Assembly (NCBI GenBank): GCA_003524145.1
Contig: DODZ01000003.1
Coordinates: forward strand, 1 to 43,931
DNA length: 43,931 nt
DNA from: Candidatus Apopatosoma intestinale
Lineage (GTDB): Bacteria; Bacillota; Clostridia; Oscillospirales; CAG-272
Direction: 5' to 3'
The notes below the pieces were generated by a model, which was not told where the DNA came from, did no database searches, and saw only the letters and a list, made by a program, of their open reading frames with translations. Below, piece after piece: positions 9,193 through 16,729 of this stretch. Numbering within the stretch: position 1 is the stretch's first letter; every line of letters begins with the position of its first letter. The position numbers and the translations under genes are program-made.

Positions 9193-10608
9193 TTAGAAAT
9201 TAAAATAGAGGAACGGGTTGAAGGTGGAATCCACAAGCTCGCCCGTGCAGATTATCAGTATGCCTGCTACGATAAAGGGAGCGGCATATTCGATAGGCTT
9301 CCATTTTTCGCAGAGCTTCTTTGCCGTATTTTTCATGAGCGGAGTTGAACCGATGATGCCCGCGAGGAGCACAACGGCATAGTCACGCAGATAATAGAGC
9401 GTTTCTGATGAGCAGAATTTCACGCCCGCACCGCCGAACATGGCGCCGATATGCCGGAGTCCCTGCGAAAATCCGCCGAGATTATCCTTGCTCGAGAAGA
9501 TGACAAAGCTTATCATCACGGCGAGGAGCACATATATATGTGAGAATACTGCCGGGAGCTTGTCAAGCCATTTTTTAAGGAAGAGCTTTTCAAGCACGAG
9601 CAGTACACCGAAGAAGAGACCCCATAATATGAAGTTCCAGCCGGCGCCGTGCCAGAAGCCTGTAATAAACCATACTACGAATATATTGAAAATCCATCTG
9701 CCGAATTTCACGCGGTTGCCACCGAGCGGGATATAGATATAATCGCGGAACCAGCTGCCCAGCGACATATGCCAACGGCGCCAGAATTCGGAGATTGTCT
9801 TTGAAATATAGGGATAATTGAAGTTTTCGCAAAATTCAAAGCCGAATATTTTGCCCAGACCTATAGCCATATCGCTGTAGCCCGAGAAATCGAAATAAAT
9901 CTGCAGGCTGTAAGCTATCGCATAGAACCAGTAGAGCACGACGGTTTTTTCTCCCATGGCGGAGAATTTGGAGCAGAATTCGCCGATTACATTTGCGATG
10001 AGGACCTTTTTAGCCAGACCCACGCAGAAGCGGAAGGCACCCTGCGAGAATTTTTCAAAGGAATGTTTTCTGTTATCAAGCTCGTCTACAACGGTTGAAT
10101 AACGGACGATAGGTCCTGCCACGAGCTGAGGAAAAAGCGTCAGATAGGTGGCATAGGTAAAGGGGTTTTTCTGAACGGGAACCTTTCCGCGGTATACATC
10201 TATTGTATAGCTCAGACTCTGGAAGGTATAAAAGCTGATACCGATAGGCAGAGCCACCTTGAGCAGCGGAATGTTTGTTCCGACGATTGCGTTTATGTTT
10301 GAAATGAAGAAGTCGGTATACTTGAAGTAGCAAAGCAGTCCCAAATCGACAAGCAGTGACAGGACAAGCGACACCTTCGGCATGACCTTGTTATTTCTGC
10401 GGCGGAAAAAATCTATGGAGAGCGAGCAGAGGTAATCCCACATCGCCGTGAATACCATAAGAAATACGAGCTTTTTTTCGCCGTAGAAATAGAAGAACAG
10501 GCTGAAAGCGAGAAGTACATAATTCTTTATTTTGCGGGGTGCTATGAAGTAGAGCAGCAGCACCGCCGGCAGAAAATAATAGAGAAAAGGTATGCTTGAA
10601 AAGACCAT
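9193..10608 (-). CDS. MBOAT family O-acyltransferase (AlgI-like)
   Basis: A 471-residue polytopic membrane protein of the AlgI/DltB class. The F-W-R-R-W-H segment puts a conserved histidine at residue 280, and the I-T-G-F-W-H-G-A-G-W-N-F motif puts the presumed catalytic histidine at residue 320. Such proteins pass acyl groups across the membrane to an extracytoplasmic transferase, here probably the DHHW protein encoded just downstream. The family is clear. Absence of alginate-type synthase genes nearby means the acceptor may be another exopolysaccharide or a cell-wall polymer. Confidence 0.92.
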   Translation of the reverse strand: MVFSSIPFLYYFLPAVLLLYFIAPRKIKNYVLLAFSLFFYFYGEKKLVFLMVFTAMWDYLCSLSIDFFRRRNNKVMPKVSLVLSLLVDLGLLCYFKYTDFFISNINAIVGTNIPLLKVALPIGISFYTFQSLSYTIDVYRGKVPVQKNPFTYATYLTLFPQLVAGPIVRYSTVVDELDNRKHSFEKFSQGAFRFCVGLAKKVLIANVIGEFCSKFSAMGEKTVVLYWFYAIAYSLQIYFDFSGYSDMAIGLGKIFGFEFCENFNYPYISKTISEFWRRWHMSLGSWFRDYIYIPLGGNRVKFGRWIFNIFVVWFITGFWHGAGWNFILWGLFFGVLLVLEKLFLKKWLDKLPAVFSHIYVLLAVMISFVIFSSKDNLGGFSQGLRHIGAMFGGAGVKFCSSETLYYLRDYAVVLLAGIIGSTPLMKNTAKKLCEKWKPIEYAAPFIVAGILIICTGELVDSTFNPFLYFNF

Positions 10609-10637
10609 TTCGTTTTTAACCTTTCAGAGTTTATTGA

Positions 10638-11267
10638 TTAAAATTCCATATCAAATTCTTTTTCGAGGCGTGTGCCGGATTTTTCTTCGAGAACGTTATC
10701 AAAGGCATCTGCAATCTTTTCGCAGGTAGCCTTGGAGCACATAACCATGAGAACATAATTGCCGTTGTTTACGGTGATGAGATATTCCGCATTGCGGCAG
10801 ACCCATTTTCTCATATTCACGCCGCCGAGCATTTCTTCCTTGACCTTGTCGCCGTCCTTTGCATCCTTGAGCTTTACGATAACCATAGAGAAGGGTTCAC
10901 CGCCCATCATGACGCTTTCGTTCCACACTGCGTCGTCCTCGACAAGGGAAGCGCTCTCGGAGATGCCGCTGTAATACTTGCCTTCGTCTGCATTGCTTAC
11001 GCTGAAGTGCGTGGGACCTGACAGCATTATCTCAAATTCGGAGCCGTCATATTCGTTGATAGTGGTTACCTTGCCGCCGATGCTTTCGATAACCTTGTTC
11101 ATCAGGTCCTCCACGCTGTAGTCCGTGTTCTTTACTTCCTCGGGCTTGCCGGTTGATTCTGTTGTTCCGGATGAGGCGGTTGTGTTATTCGGGTCTGAGT
11201 TGCCGCAGGAAACGAGCACTGCCGCAAGCATGCCTACAATAAGAATAAGTGATATTATTTTTTTCAT
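10638..11267 (-). CDS. DUF4358-like lipoprotein
   Basis: A 209-residue lipoprotein: signal peptide, lipobox L-V-S-C with C21 as the lipidated cysteine, a serine/threonine-rich linker to about residue 45, then one compact domain with paired strands around M-V-I-V-K-L-K-D and Y-L-I-T-V-N-N-G-N-Y-V-L-M-V. The fold pattern and its position first in an MBOAT-DHHW operon fit DUF4358 lipoproteins of Clostridia, whose role is unknown. A GGGAGG site precedes ATG 11267. The family call is from memory of the pattern, so moderate. Confidence 0.65.
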   Translation of the reverse strand: MKKIISLILIVGMLAAVLVSCGNSDPNNTTASSGTTESTGKPEEVKNTDYSVEDLMNKVIESIGGKVTTINEYDGSEFEIMLSGPTHFSVSNADEGKYYSGISESASLVEDDAVWNESVMMGGEPFSMVIVKLKDAKDGDKVKEEMLGGVNMRKWVCRNAEYLITVNNGNYVLMVMCSKATCEKIADAFDNVLEEKSGTRLEKEFDMEF

Positions 11268-11431
11268 TTTTAAAACCTCCCGAAAGTCTCATATGACCTT
11301 CATTTTCTTGTTTTTTTATTTTCGCTTTTCGCGAGCACCGTCAATTAGTCGCCGGAGAAACGGTTTTTTCTCACCTTTTTTTCAAAAAAACGAAAAAAAG
11401 TTTCCGCATGCGCATTTTTTGCGCAAAGGAC

Positions 11432-11466
11432 TTGACAAATCGACACTTTTATAATAATCTTATTAT
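11432..11466 (+). promoter_or_regulatory. Probable promoter of uxuA
   Basis: A perfect -35 TTGACA lies at 11432-11437. The -10 choice is unclear in the AT-rich stretch 11450-11466: TAATCT at 11455 has 17-bp spacing but is weak, while the better TATAAT at 11450 is too close. A TGCGCA inverted repeat lies just upstream, near 11410-11425. Confidence 0.5.
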
Positions 11467-11494
11467 GTATTATTCGGAAAGGAGTATACAGAAT

Positions 11495-12532
11495 TTGAAA
11501 ATAACATTCAGATGGTATGGGGAAGACGATCCCGTTACACTTGACAAAATCAGACAGATCCCGTGCGTGACGGGCACAGTCACGGCGGTTTACGATGTAG
11601 CCCCGGGCAAGGTGTGGCCGCGCGAGAGCATAGCCCGCCTGAAAAATCTCTGCAATGACAATGGACTTGAAATGGAGGTCATAGAGAGCATTCCCGTTCA
11701 CGAGGATATAAAGCTCCGCCGCGGCAATTATCGTGAGTATATAGATAATTATAAGGAAAACATCCGCCGCGTTGCCGAGGCGGGAGTGAAATGCGTCTGC
11801 TATAATTTCATGCCTGTTTTCGACTGGACGCGTTCGCGCCTTGACCAGCCGCTTCCCGACGGCTCAACTGCACTTGTATATCACACCGAAGATGTAGCGA
11901 AGATGGACCCTACGAAGCTTACCCTGCCCGGCTGGGACGCTTCTTATTCTCCCTCGGAGATAAAGGAGCTTATCGACGCATACAAGGAGCTCGGCGAAGA
12001 GGGCCTCTGGCAGAATCTCGAATATTTCATTAAGGAAATAATGCCTGTTGCCGTGGAGTACAATGTCAATATGGCGATACATCCGGATGATCCGCCGTGG
12101 TCTATTTTCGGCATACCGAGAATAATCACCTGCGAAAAGAATATCGATCGCTTCCTCTCGCTCTATGACGACAAGCACCACGGGCTCACGCTTTGCAGCG
12201 GAAGCCTCGGTTGCACAAAGGCAAACGATTATACCGCGATGGTGCGCAAATACGGCGCTATGGGAAGAATCCATTTTGCCCATGTGCGCAATATAAAAAT
12301 TCTCGATGACGGCGGATTTGAAGAAAGCGGACATTATTCGCCCTGCGGCTCGCTCGATGTTGTCGGGATACTGAAGGCTTATCATGATGTCGGCTTTGAC
12401 GGATATCTGCGCCCCGACCACGGCAGAATGATATGGGGCGAGCAGGGCAAGCCCGGTTACGGTCTCTATGACAGAGCGCTCGGCGCCATGTATATGGCTG
12501 GCATCTGGGAAACGCTCGAGAAGCTGAAATAA
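11495..12532 (+). CDS. uxuA: Mannonate dehydratase
   Basis: UxuA (345 residues from the chosen start) dehydrates D-mannonate to 2-keto-3-deoxygluconate in glucuronate breakdown. The family N-terminus K-I-T-F-R-W-Y-G, the internal C-Y-N-F-M-P-V-F-D-W-T-R and the metal-site region I-H-P-D-D-P-P-W with H-F-A-H-V-R-N are all present. The frame is open from 11408, but I place the start at TTG 11495, ten bases after AAAGGAG, because the protein then begins as in the family. An in-frame ATG at 11465 is the alternative. It is translationally linked to the next gene (2-bp gap). Confidence 0.92.
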   Translation: MKITFRWYGEDDPVTLDKIRQIPCVTGTVTAVYDVAPGKVWPRESIARLKNLCNDNGLEMEVIESIPVHEDIKLRRGNYREYIDNYKENIRRVAEAGVKCVCYNFMPVFDWTRSRLDQPLPDGSTALVYHTEDVAKMDPTKLTLPGWDASYSPSEIKELIDAYKELGEEGLWQNLEYFIKEIMPVAVEYNVNMAIHPDDPPWSIFGIPRIITCEKNIDRFLSLYDDKHHGLTLCSGSLGCTKANDYTAMVRKYGAMGRIHFAHVRNIKILDDGGFEESGHYSPCGSLDVVGILKAYHDVGFDGYLRPDHGRMIWGEQGKPGYGLYDRALGAMYMAGIWETLEKLK

Positions 12533-12534
12533 TC

Positions 12535-13344
12535 ATGGAAAACAAAAAGAAAGTTGCCGTCATCACGGGTGCCTCAAGCGGCATCGGGCTCGCTGCGGCA
12601 AAGGCACTGCTCGCGCGCGGCTACACGGTATATAATCTCAGCCGCAGTCGCTGCCCCGAAAACGGCGTAGTCAGCCTGCGATGCGATGTCTGCTCGGAAG
12701 CAGATATTGCAGGTGCTTTTGCAAAGGTGGCAGAGAAGAGCGGCGGGATAGACCTGCTCATCTGCAATGCCGGATATGGCATATCGGGCGCGGTGGAATT
12801 TACCGAGAATGCAGACGCAGAGCGACTTTTTGAGGTGAACTTCTTCGGAGTATACAAATGTATAAAATCGGCTCTTCCGCTTTTGCGCACATGCGAGAAC
12901 GGAAAGAAAGCCGGCAGGATAATAGTCACAAGCTCTGCGGCGGCTGTCTTTGCGATACCTTTTCAGGCGTTTTATTCCGCCTCCAAAGCGGCGCTGAATT
13001 CCCTTGCCTTCGCGCTCTCAAATGAGCTTTCGCTTTTCAAAATTCAGGTCTGCGCCGCCATGCTCGGCGATGTCAGAACAGGCTTTACCGACGCGCGCGA
13101 AAAGACTTTTGCAGGCGATGAGCTTTACGGTGGCATGATATCGCGCAGCGTTTCATCTATGGAAAAGGATGAGCGCGGCGGCATGAGCGCCGATGCTGTG
13201 GGCAGGAAAATCTGCCGCATAGCGGAAAAGAGAAGAATGCCCGTGCGCTGTACGGTCGGTGGGAAATATAAGCTTTTTGTTTTTCTCTCGCGCCTGCTCC
13301 CGCAGAGACTGCAAAATAAGATAATAGGCAAAATGTATATGTAA
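12535..13344 (+). CDS. Short-chain dehydrogenase/reductase
   Basis: A 269-residue classical SDR with the NAD(P)-binding T-G-A-S-S-G-I-G at residues 11-18, N-A-G at 78-80, a catalytic serine near 133 and Y-S-A-S-K with Y147 and K151. It starts 2 bp after uxuA, so the pair is an operon. A fructuronate reductase role is tempting, because some Firmicutes use an SDR-type UxuB, but the sequence looks like a general SDR and the substrate cannot be read from it. Confidence 0.85.
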   Translation: MENKKKVAVITGASSGIGLAAAKALLARGYTVYNLSRSRCPENGVVSLRCDVCSEADIAGAFAKVAEKSGGIDLLICNAGYGISGAVEFTENADAERLFEVNFFGVYKCIKSALPLLRTCENGKKAGRIIVTSSAAAVFAIPFQAFYSASKAALNSLAFALSNELSLFKIQVCAAMLGDVRTGFTDAREKTFAGDELYGGMISRSVSSMEKDERGGMSADAVGRKICRIAEKRRMPVRCTVGGKYKLFVFLSRLLPQRLQNKIIGKMYM

Positions 13345-13350
13345 AATTAA

Positions 13351-13381
13351 AAAACAGGTGCACATCGTGCGCCTGTTTTTC
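13351..13381. terminator. Terminator between converging genes
   Basis: AAACAGGTGCAC and GTGCGCCTGTTT form a stem with one wobble around an ATC loop, followed by more T residues. It ends the uxuA-SDR unit. The A-rich 5' side gives a T-run on the minus strand too, so it may also serve the gene ending at 13387. Confidence 0.8.
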
Positions 13382-13386
13382 TATAT

Positions 13387-14295
13387 TTAGTGTGTTTTGC
13401 GGAGTGTATACGCCGACGGCACAAAATTTCGCTTTACGCTGTTTTTCACTGCGGCGCGGAGCAGAATACCGTCCTCGCCCTTTTCGCATATTGTGATATA
13501 GATTTGCCGCGAGCGGCGGCTGATGCTGTATTCGAGATTCGGATATTCAGAGCGGATGGTGTTTTCAAAGTCTGGCAGGTTGTCTTTTCTTACGCAGTAT
13601 CCCTTTTTGTATTCGCGAAGTCCCGATTTTTTCAGGCTGTTTATTATGTCCACCTGACGATTGACCGTTGCAATCGCCTTTTTAATCTCCCTGTCACTCC
13701 CGAAATCAATTTTGCTACCGGAGATATAGCTTTTTATTTCCTTTCCGTCGCGGCGCCTGAAAAACAGGTTTATGCCAAAGCGGCTCAGACGAAATATAAA
13801 AATATATATAATAACGAAAATAAGCATAAAGCGGCAATATGCACGCACCGTTTCCGTGGGGCTTCCGATTATCAGTTTTGTTATCAGAACGCCGCAAAGA
13901 GCGAGAAAAGCCGCGGTATAGAGATACAAAACCGTCTGAAAGACAACCGATACCCAGAGAAAATCTCCATCGTAACTGCATCCGTAGTAAAATTTCCGCA
14001 TAAAGTGCGGGATCTTCATCTGACGCAGAAAGCCGTTTTCCAACTTGCCATCATTTTTCAGCTTTGCAAAACGCAGGTTGATATATGAGGTATCATCACA
14101 CACGCATGGAATGAGTACCCACGAGACGGTAAACATAATAATCATGAAGAAAATATCGGCATTTCGCCAAAAGGTGAACACACCGACGGCTTGCAGAAGA
14201 ACAACTATCAGCTTTGTTGTTCTTTGGGAATTGAGGTCGATTAAAAAGTCCATAATCTTTGTTATGCCGGTCTTACCTTTGCGTTTCTTTTTCAT
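13387..14295 (-). CDS. Unknown membrane protein
   Basis: A 302-residue protein that I do not recognise. It has four probable transmembrane segments: two in residues 25-65 and two in residues 115-170. A very basic N-terminus (M-K-K-K-R-K-G-K) and a soluble C-terminal half of about 120 residues, rich in basic and polar residues, complete it. The start is supported by a GGGAGGGAG site and by a consensus promoter 36 bp upstream. It is transcribed alone, and no neighbour suggests a job. Confidence 0.75.
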   Translation of the reverse strand: MKKKRKGKTGITKIMDFLIDLNSQRTTKLIVVLLQAVGVFTFWRNADIFFMIIMFTVSWVLIPCVCDDTSYINLRFAKLKNDGKLENGFLRQMKIPHFMRKFYYGCSYDGDFLWVSVVFQTVLYLYTAAFLALCGVLITKLIIGSPTETVRAYCRFMLIFVIIYIFIFRLSRFGINLFFRRRDGKEIKSYISGSKIDFGSDREIKKAIATVNRQVDIINSLKKSGLREYKKGYCVRKDNLPDFENTIRSEYPNLEYSISRRSRQIYITICEKGEDGILLRAAVKNSVKRNFVPSAYTLRKTH

Positions 14296-14331
14296 CTGCT
14301 CTCCCTCCCGAATAAATCATGCTTTACCGAA

Positions 14332-14360
14332 ATTATATCAAAAATCGCATATCATGTCAA
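14332..14360 (-). promoter_or_regulatory. Full-consensus sigma-A promoter for the unknown membrane protein
   Basis: Read on the minus strand, TTGACA (14360-14355) and TATAAT (14337-14332) are spaced by 17 bp. Both hexamers match the consensus perfectly, the strongest-looking promoter in the window, in front of an unknown gene. Confidence 0.88.
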
Positions 14361-15040
14361 CTGCGGAGGAATAAAAATCCACGGGAAAGTTACTTTCCTC
14401 TACGAAGGAAACGAAGGTGTATTTTTGCGTGACCAAGAGGAGGGCTCAGGGTGGCGGAGCCACCTCTGAACACGTGGTATACCAAAAAGTTGCTTTTGTC
14501 CCTTATGGGGAAACGATTGCGCTTTTCACTGACGAAAAGCGCAGGAAAAGTCATCAAAGGAAGGCTCCTCGCCCTCCTTTGCAAACCACCTCGCACCCCG
14601 TCGAGTTAGCCGCAGGAAGTAATGCGCGGCAAGCGTGTGCTACGGATAGCAAATCCCAAAACTCAAGTATATCTCTCCGCATATCATCAGCCATACCGCG
14701 CGTGCGAACACAGTATCCCGCAAAAAACGAGCAGATTCGACGGGGTGGGTGGTTCCGCGCCAAAGCCGTAGCTGCATCCCGTTTTAGCTAAAGCTCCGCC
14801 AAAGTGCGCATAACTTGACGGACATCGAAACGAGGCAGCTGAAGCTAAAGTCTGAACAGGTAAAAGTCCGTGTTGACCGGGGCCTGAGCCATACTTCCGG
14901 TTTAGTTTGTGGTCGGACTGGTTCGCACGAGTCGCCGCGAGGCGACAAAAAAGAGTTTAAAAAAGGAATCCTTCCTCTTTTTGATTTTTGGTACTTTTCT
15001 TCAAAGAAAAGTACACCATCGTTTTTCTTTTCCGCGAGAC
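14361..15040. other. Hairpin-rich DNA without a credible gene
   Basis: About 680 bp between the promoter at 14332-14360 and the tyrS terminator. Open frames here overlap on both strands, lack binding sites and look like chance. Visible structure includes GGTGGC/GCCACC near 14450-14465, GCGCTTTTC/GAAAAGCGC near 14519-14542, AAAGGA/TCCTTT around 14556-14580, a long-range pair between ACCACC..CACCCCGTCGA (14585-14604) and TCGACGGGGTGGGTGGT (about 14736-14753), and an 11-bp palindrome at 14991-15014. It could be a noncoding RNA, a repeat composite or a decayed element. Confidence 0.45.
14991..15014. repeat. Perfect inverted repeat
   Basis: Two 11-bp arms, GTACTTTTCTT and AAGAAAAGTAC, flank a CA dinucleotide. 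It sits 27 bp outside the tyrS terminator and has no T-run of its own. It may be a dispersed palindromic repeat unit. Confidence 0.7.
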
Positions 15041-15068
15041 AAAAAACACGGGCGGCAAAAGCCGCCCG
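15041..15068 (-). terminator. Intrinsic terminator of tyrS
   Basis: On the minus strand, CGGGCGGC and GCCGCCCG (15068-15049) form an 8-bp GC stem around a TTTT loop, followed by GTGTTTTTTG. It starts 8 bp after the tyrS stop. Confidence 0.9.
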
Positions 15069-15076
15069 CTTCTTTT

Positions 15077-16300
15077 TTATTTCACCGTGAATTTGTGATA
15101 TGTCTTTTTGCCTTTCTTTACGATAAGTCCGTTTTCAAAGGCGGATTTATCAAATGAGAGGTACAGGTCGGTGACCTTATCATCGCCTACAAGTATGCCG
15201 CCCTGCTGAACGAGACGGCGAGCCTCGCCCTTGGAGGGGGCAAGCTTTGCGAGCACGAGCATATCGAGAAGCGCCACCTTGCCGTCCGTGAAATTGTCAT
15301 CGGAAAGTTCAGTTGTCGGCATATCGGCAGATGCACCGCCGGAAATGAAGAGCGCCTTTGCCGCCGCGAGTGCCTTTTCGGCTTCTTCTTCGCCGTGAAT
15401 CATCTTTGTCAGCTCGTATGCGAGCTTTTCTTTTGCGCCGTTTATCGCGCTGCCCTCAAGCTTTGCATATTCGGCAATCTCTTCGAGCGGCATGAATGTG
15501 AGCATCTTCATGCACTTGACAACATCGGCATCGTCGATATTTCTCCAGTACTGGAAGAAATCGTAGGGTGTCGTCTTTTTCGGGTCGAGCCAAACGGCGC
15601 CGTTTGCCGTTTTGCCCATCTTTTTGCCCTCGCTGTTCATGAGCAGGTTGATTGTGAGCGCATATGCGTCCTTGCCCGTCTTTTTGCGGATAAGGTCTGT
15701 TCCGAAAAGCATATTCGACCACTGGTCGTCGCCGCCGAACTGCATATTGCAGCCGTAGTGCTCATGCAGGTAGTAGAAGTCATATGACTGCATTATCATG
15801 TAGTTGAATTCGAGGAATGAGAGACCGCGTTCCATTCTCTGCTTGTAGCACTCTGCGCGGAGCATATTGTTGACAGAGAAGCATGCGCCGACATCACGGA
15901 GAAGCTCGATATAATTGAGCTTGAGAAGCCAATCGGCATTGTTTACCATGATGGCTTTGTCTTCGCCGAATTCGATGAAGCGCTCCATCTGACGCTTGAA
16001 GCAGTCGCAATTATGCTGGATTGTCTCAGGCGTCATCATAGAACGCATATCAGTGCGTCCCGAGGGGTCGCCGACATATCCTGTGCCGCCGCCTATGAGA
16101 ACGACGGGACGATTGCCCGCCATCTGCAGGCGCTTCATCAGGCAGAGCGCCATGAAGTGACCTACATGGAGGCTGTCTGCCGTAGGGTCAAAGCCGATAT
16201 AGAATTTTGCACCGCCATTGTTTATCAGGTCTCTGATTTCTTTTTCGTCTGTTACCTGCGCGATAAGACCACGCGCCTGTAATTCTTCATAAATCTGCAT
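15077..16300 (-). CDS. tyrS: Tyrosyl-tRNA synthetase
   Basis: TyrS (407 residues) charges tRNA-Tyr. The class I HIGH motif appears as H-V-G-H at residues 45-48, the tyrosine site region Y-I-G-F-D-P-T-A-D-S-L precedes it, and K-K-M-G-K-T near residue 230 is the KMSKS-type loop. An S4-like RNA-binding domain ends the protein (A-R-R-L-V-Q-Q-G-G-I). The frame is open further upstream, but the start at 16300 follows AAAGGAG and gives the normal N-terminus. A T-box leader with a tyrosine codon precedes it. Confidence 0.97.
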   Translation of the reverse strand: MQIYEELQARGLIAQVTDEKEIRDLINNGGAKFYIGFDPTADSLHVGHFMALCLMKRLQMAGNRPVVLIGGGTGYVGDPSGRTDMRSMMTPETIQHNCDCFKRQMERFIEFGEDKAIMVNNADWLLKLNYIELLRDVGACFSVNNMLRAECYKQRMERGLSFLEFNYMIMQSYDFYYLHEHYGCNMQFGGDDQWSNMLFGTDLIRKKTGKDAYALTINLLMNSEGKKMGKTANGAVWLDPKKTTPYDFFQYWRNIDDADVVKCMKMLTFMPLEEIAEYAKLEGSAINGAKEKLAYELTKMIHGEEEAEKALAAAKALFISGGASADMPTTELSDDNFTDGKVALLDMLVLAKLAPSKGEARRLVQQGGILVGDDKVTDLYLSFDKSAFENGLIVKKGKKTYHKFTVK

Positions 16301-16340
16301 TTGTTTTTCTCCTTTTATATAGATTTTATTTTTTTCAGGC

Positions 16341-16370
16341 AAATAAAAAATCCTCTGCCGGAGCAGAGGA
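16341..16370 (-). terminator. T-box-controlled terminator before tyrS
   Basis: Minus strand: TCCTCTGC and GCAGAGGA form a stem around a TCCG loop, followed by TTTTTTATTT. It lies directly after the T-box sequence and is the regulated terminator. Confidence 0.92.
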
Positions 16371-16598
16371 CGAAAAATCGTGTTACCACCTCATGTTTGC
16401 ATATACCTCGCGGGATATGCCTCGTCGGGTTTCATGCAAAACCCACGCGCTTTAACGGGCGCACACGGTACAGCCTACGGCATAAGCTTTCGGTGTACGG
16501 CTCGGGAGTGTATTTCGTCGCCTGCCTTTGCTGCCTTGCACCGACCGACAGCTCTCTGCAAAAGGGGAGGGCGATTACTCTTTCCGTCATTGCCTGTA
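16371..16598 (-). promoter_or_regulatory. Tyrosine T-box riboswitch
   Basis: The minus-strand leader of tyrS holds a T-box: AGGTGGTAACACG (16391-16379) carries the UGGU bulge that reads the uncharged tRNA 3' end, immediately before the terminator. In stem I, GAAATACACTCC places UAC, a tyrosine codon, as the specifier (16512-16510). Uncharged tRNA-Tyr should favour the antiterminator and allow tyrS expression. The T-box core differs from the common GGTGGTACCGCG at several places after GGTGGTA. Confidence 0.93.
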
Positions 16599-16604
16599 TA
16601 GGGA

Positions 16605-16633
16605 AGTATATCACAAAGCACGCATTTTGTCAA
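16605..16633 (-). promoter_or_regulatory. Sigma-A promoter of the tyrS leader
   Basis: On the minus strand, TTGACA (16633-16628) and TATACT (16610-16605) are spaced 17 bp apart. Initiation near 16598 fits the 5' end of the T-box leader. Confidence 0.87.
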
Positions 16634-16639
16634 GTGAAA

Positions 16640-16658
16640 ATGGCAAAATTATTGCCAT
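16640..16658. repeat. Inverted repeat upstream of the tyrS promoter
   Basis: ATGGCAA (16640-16646) and TTGCCAT (16652-16658) form a perfect 7-bp inverted repeat with a 5-nt spacer, 6 bp before the tyrS -35 box. It is the only candidate terminator I see downstream of recN, but the T-tract after it on the minus strand (TTTTC) is weak. An operator is the alternative. Confidence 0.35.
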
Positions 16659-16729
16659 GGCGGCGTGTGAAAGAAAATTATACAAGAGTATAATAAAATT
16701 TACCACGGCGCATGATGCAAGAAAAAGAC

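Noticed and set aside
14554..14763. 69-codon minus-strand frame and an overlapping 124-codon plus-strand frame (14417-14791)
   Set aside because: Neither has a ribosome binding site, they overlap each other, and both lie across strong hairpins. Composition is atypical for this genome's proteins.
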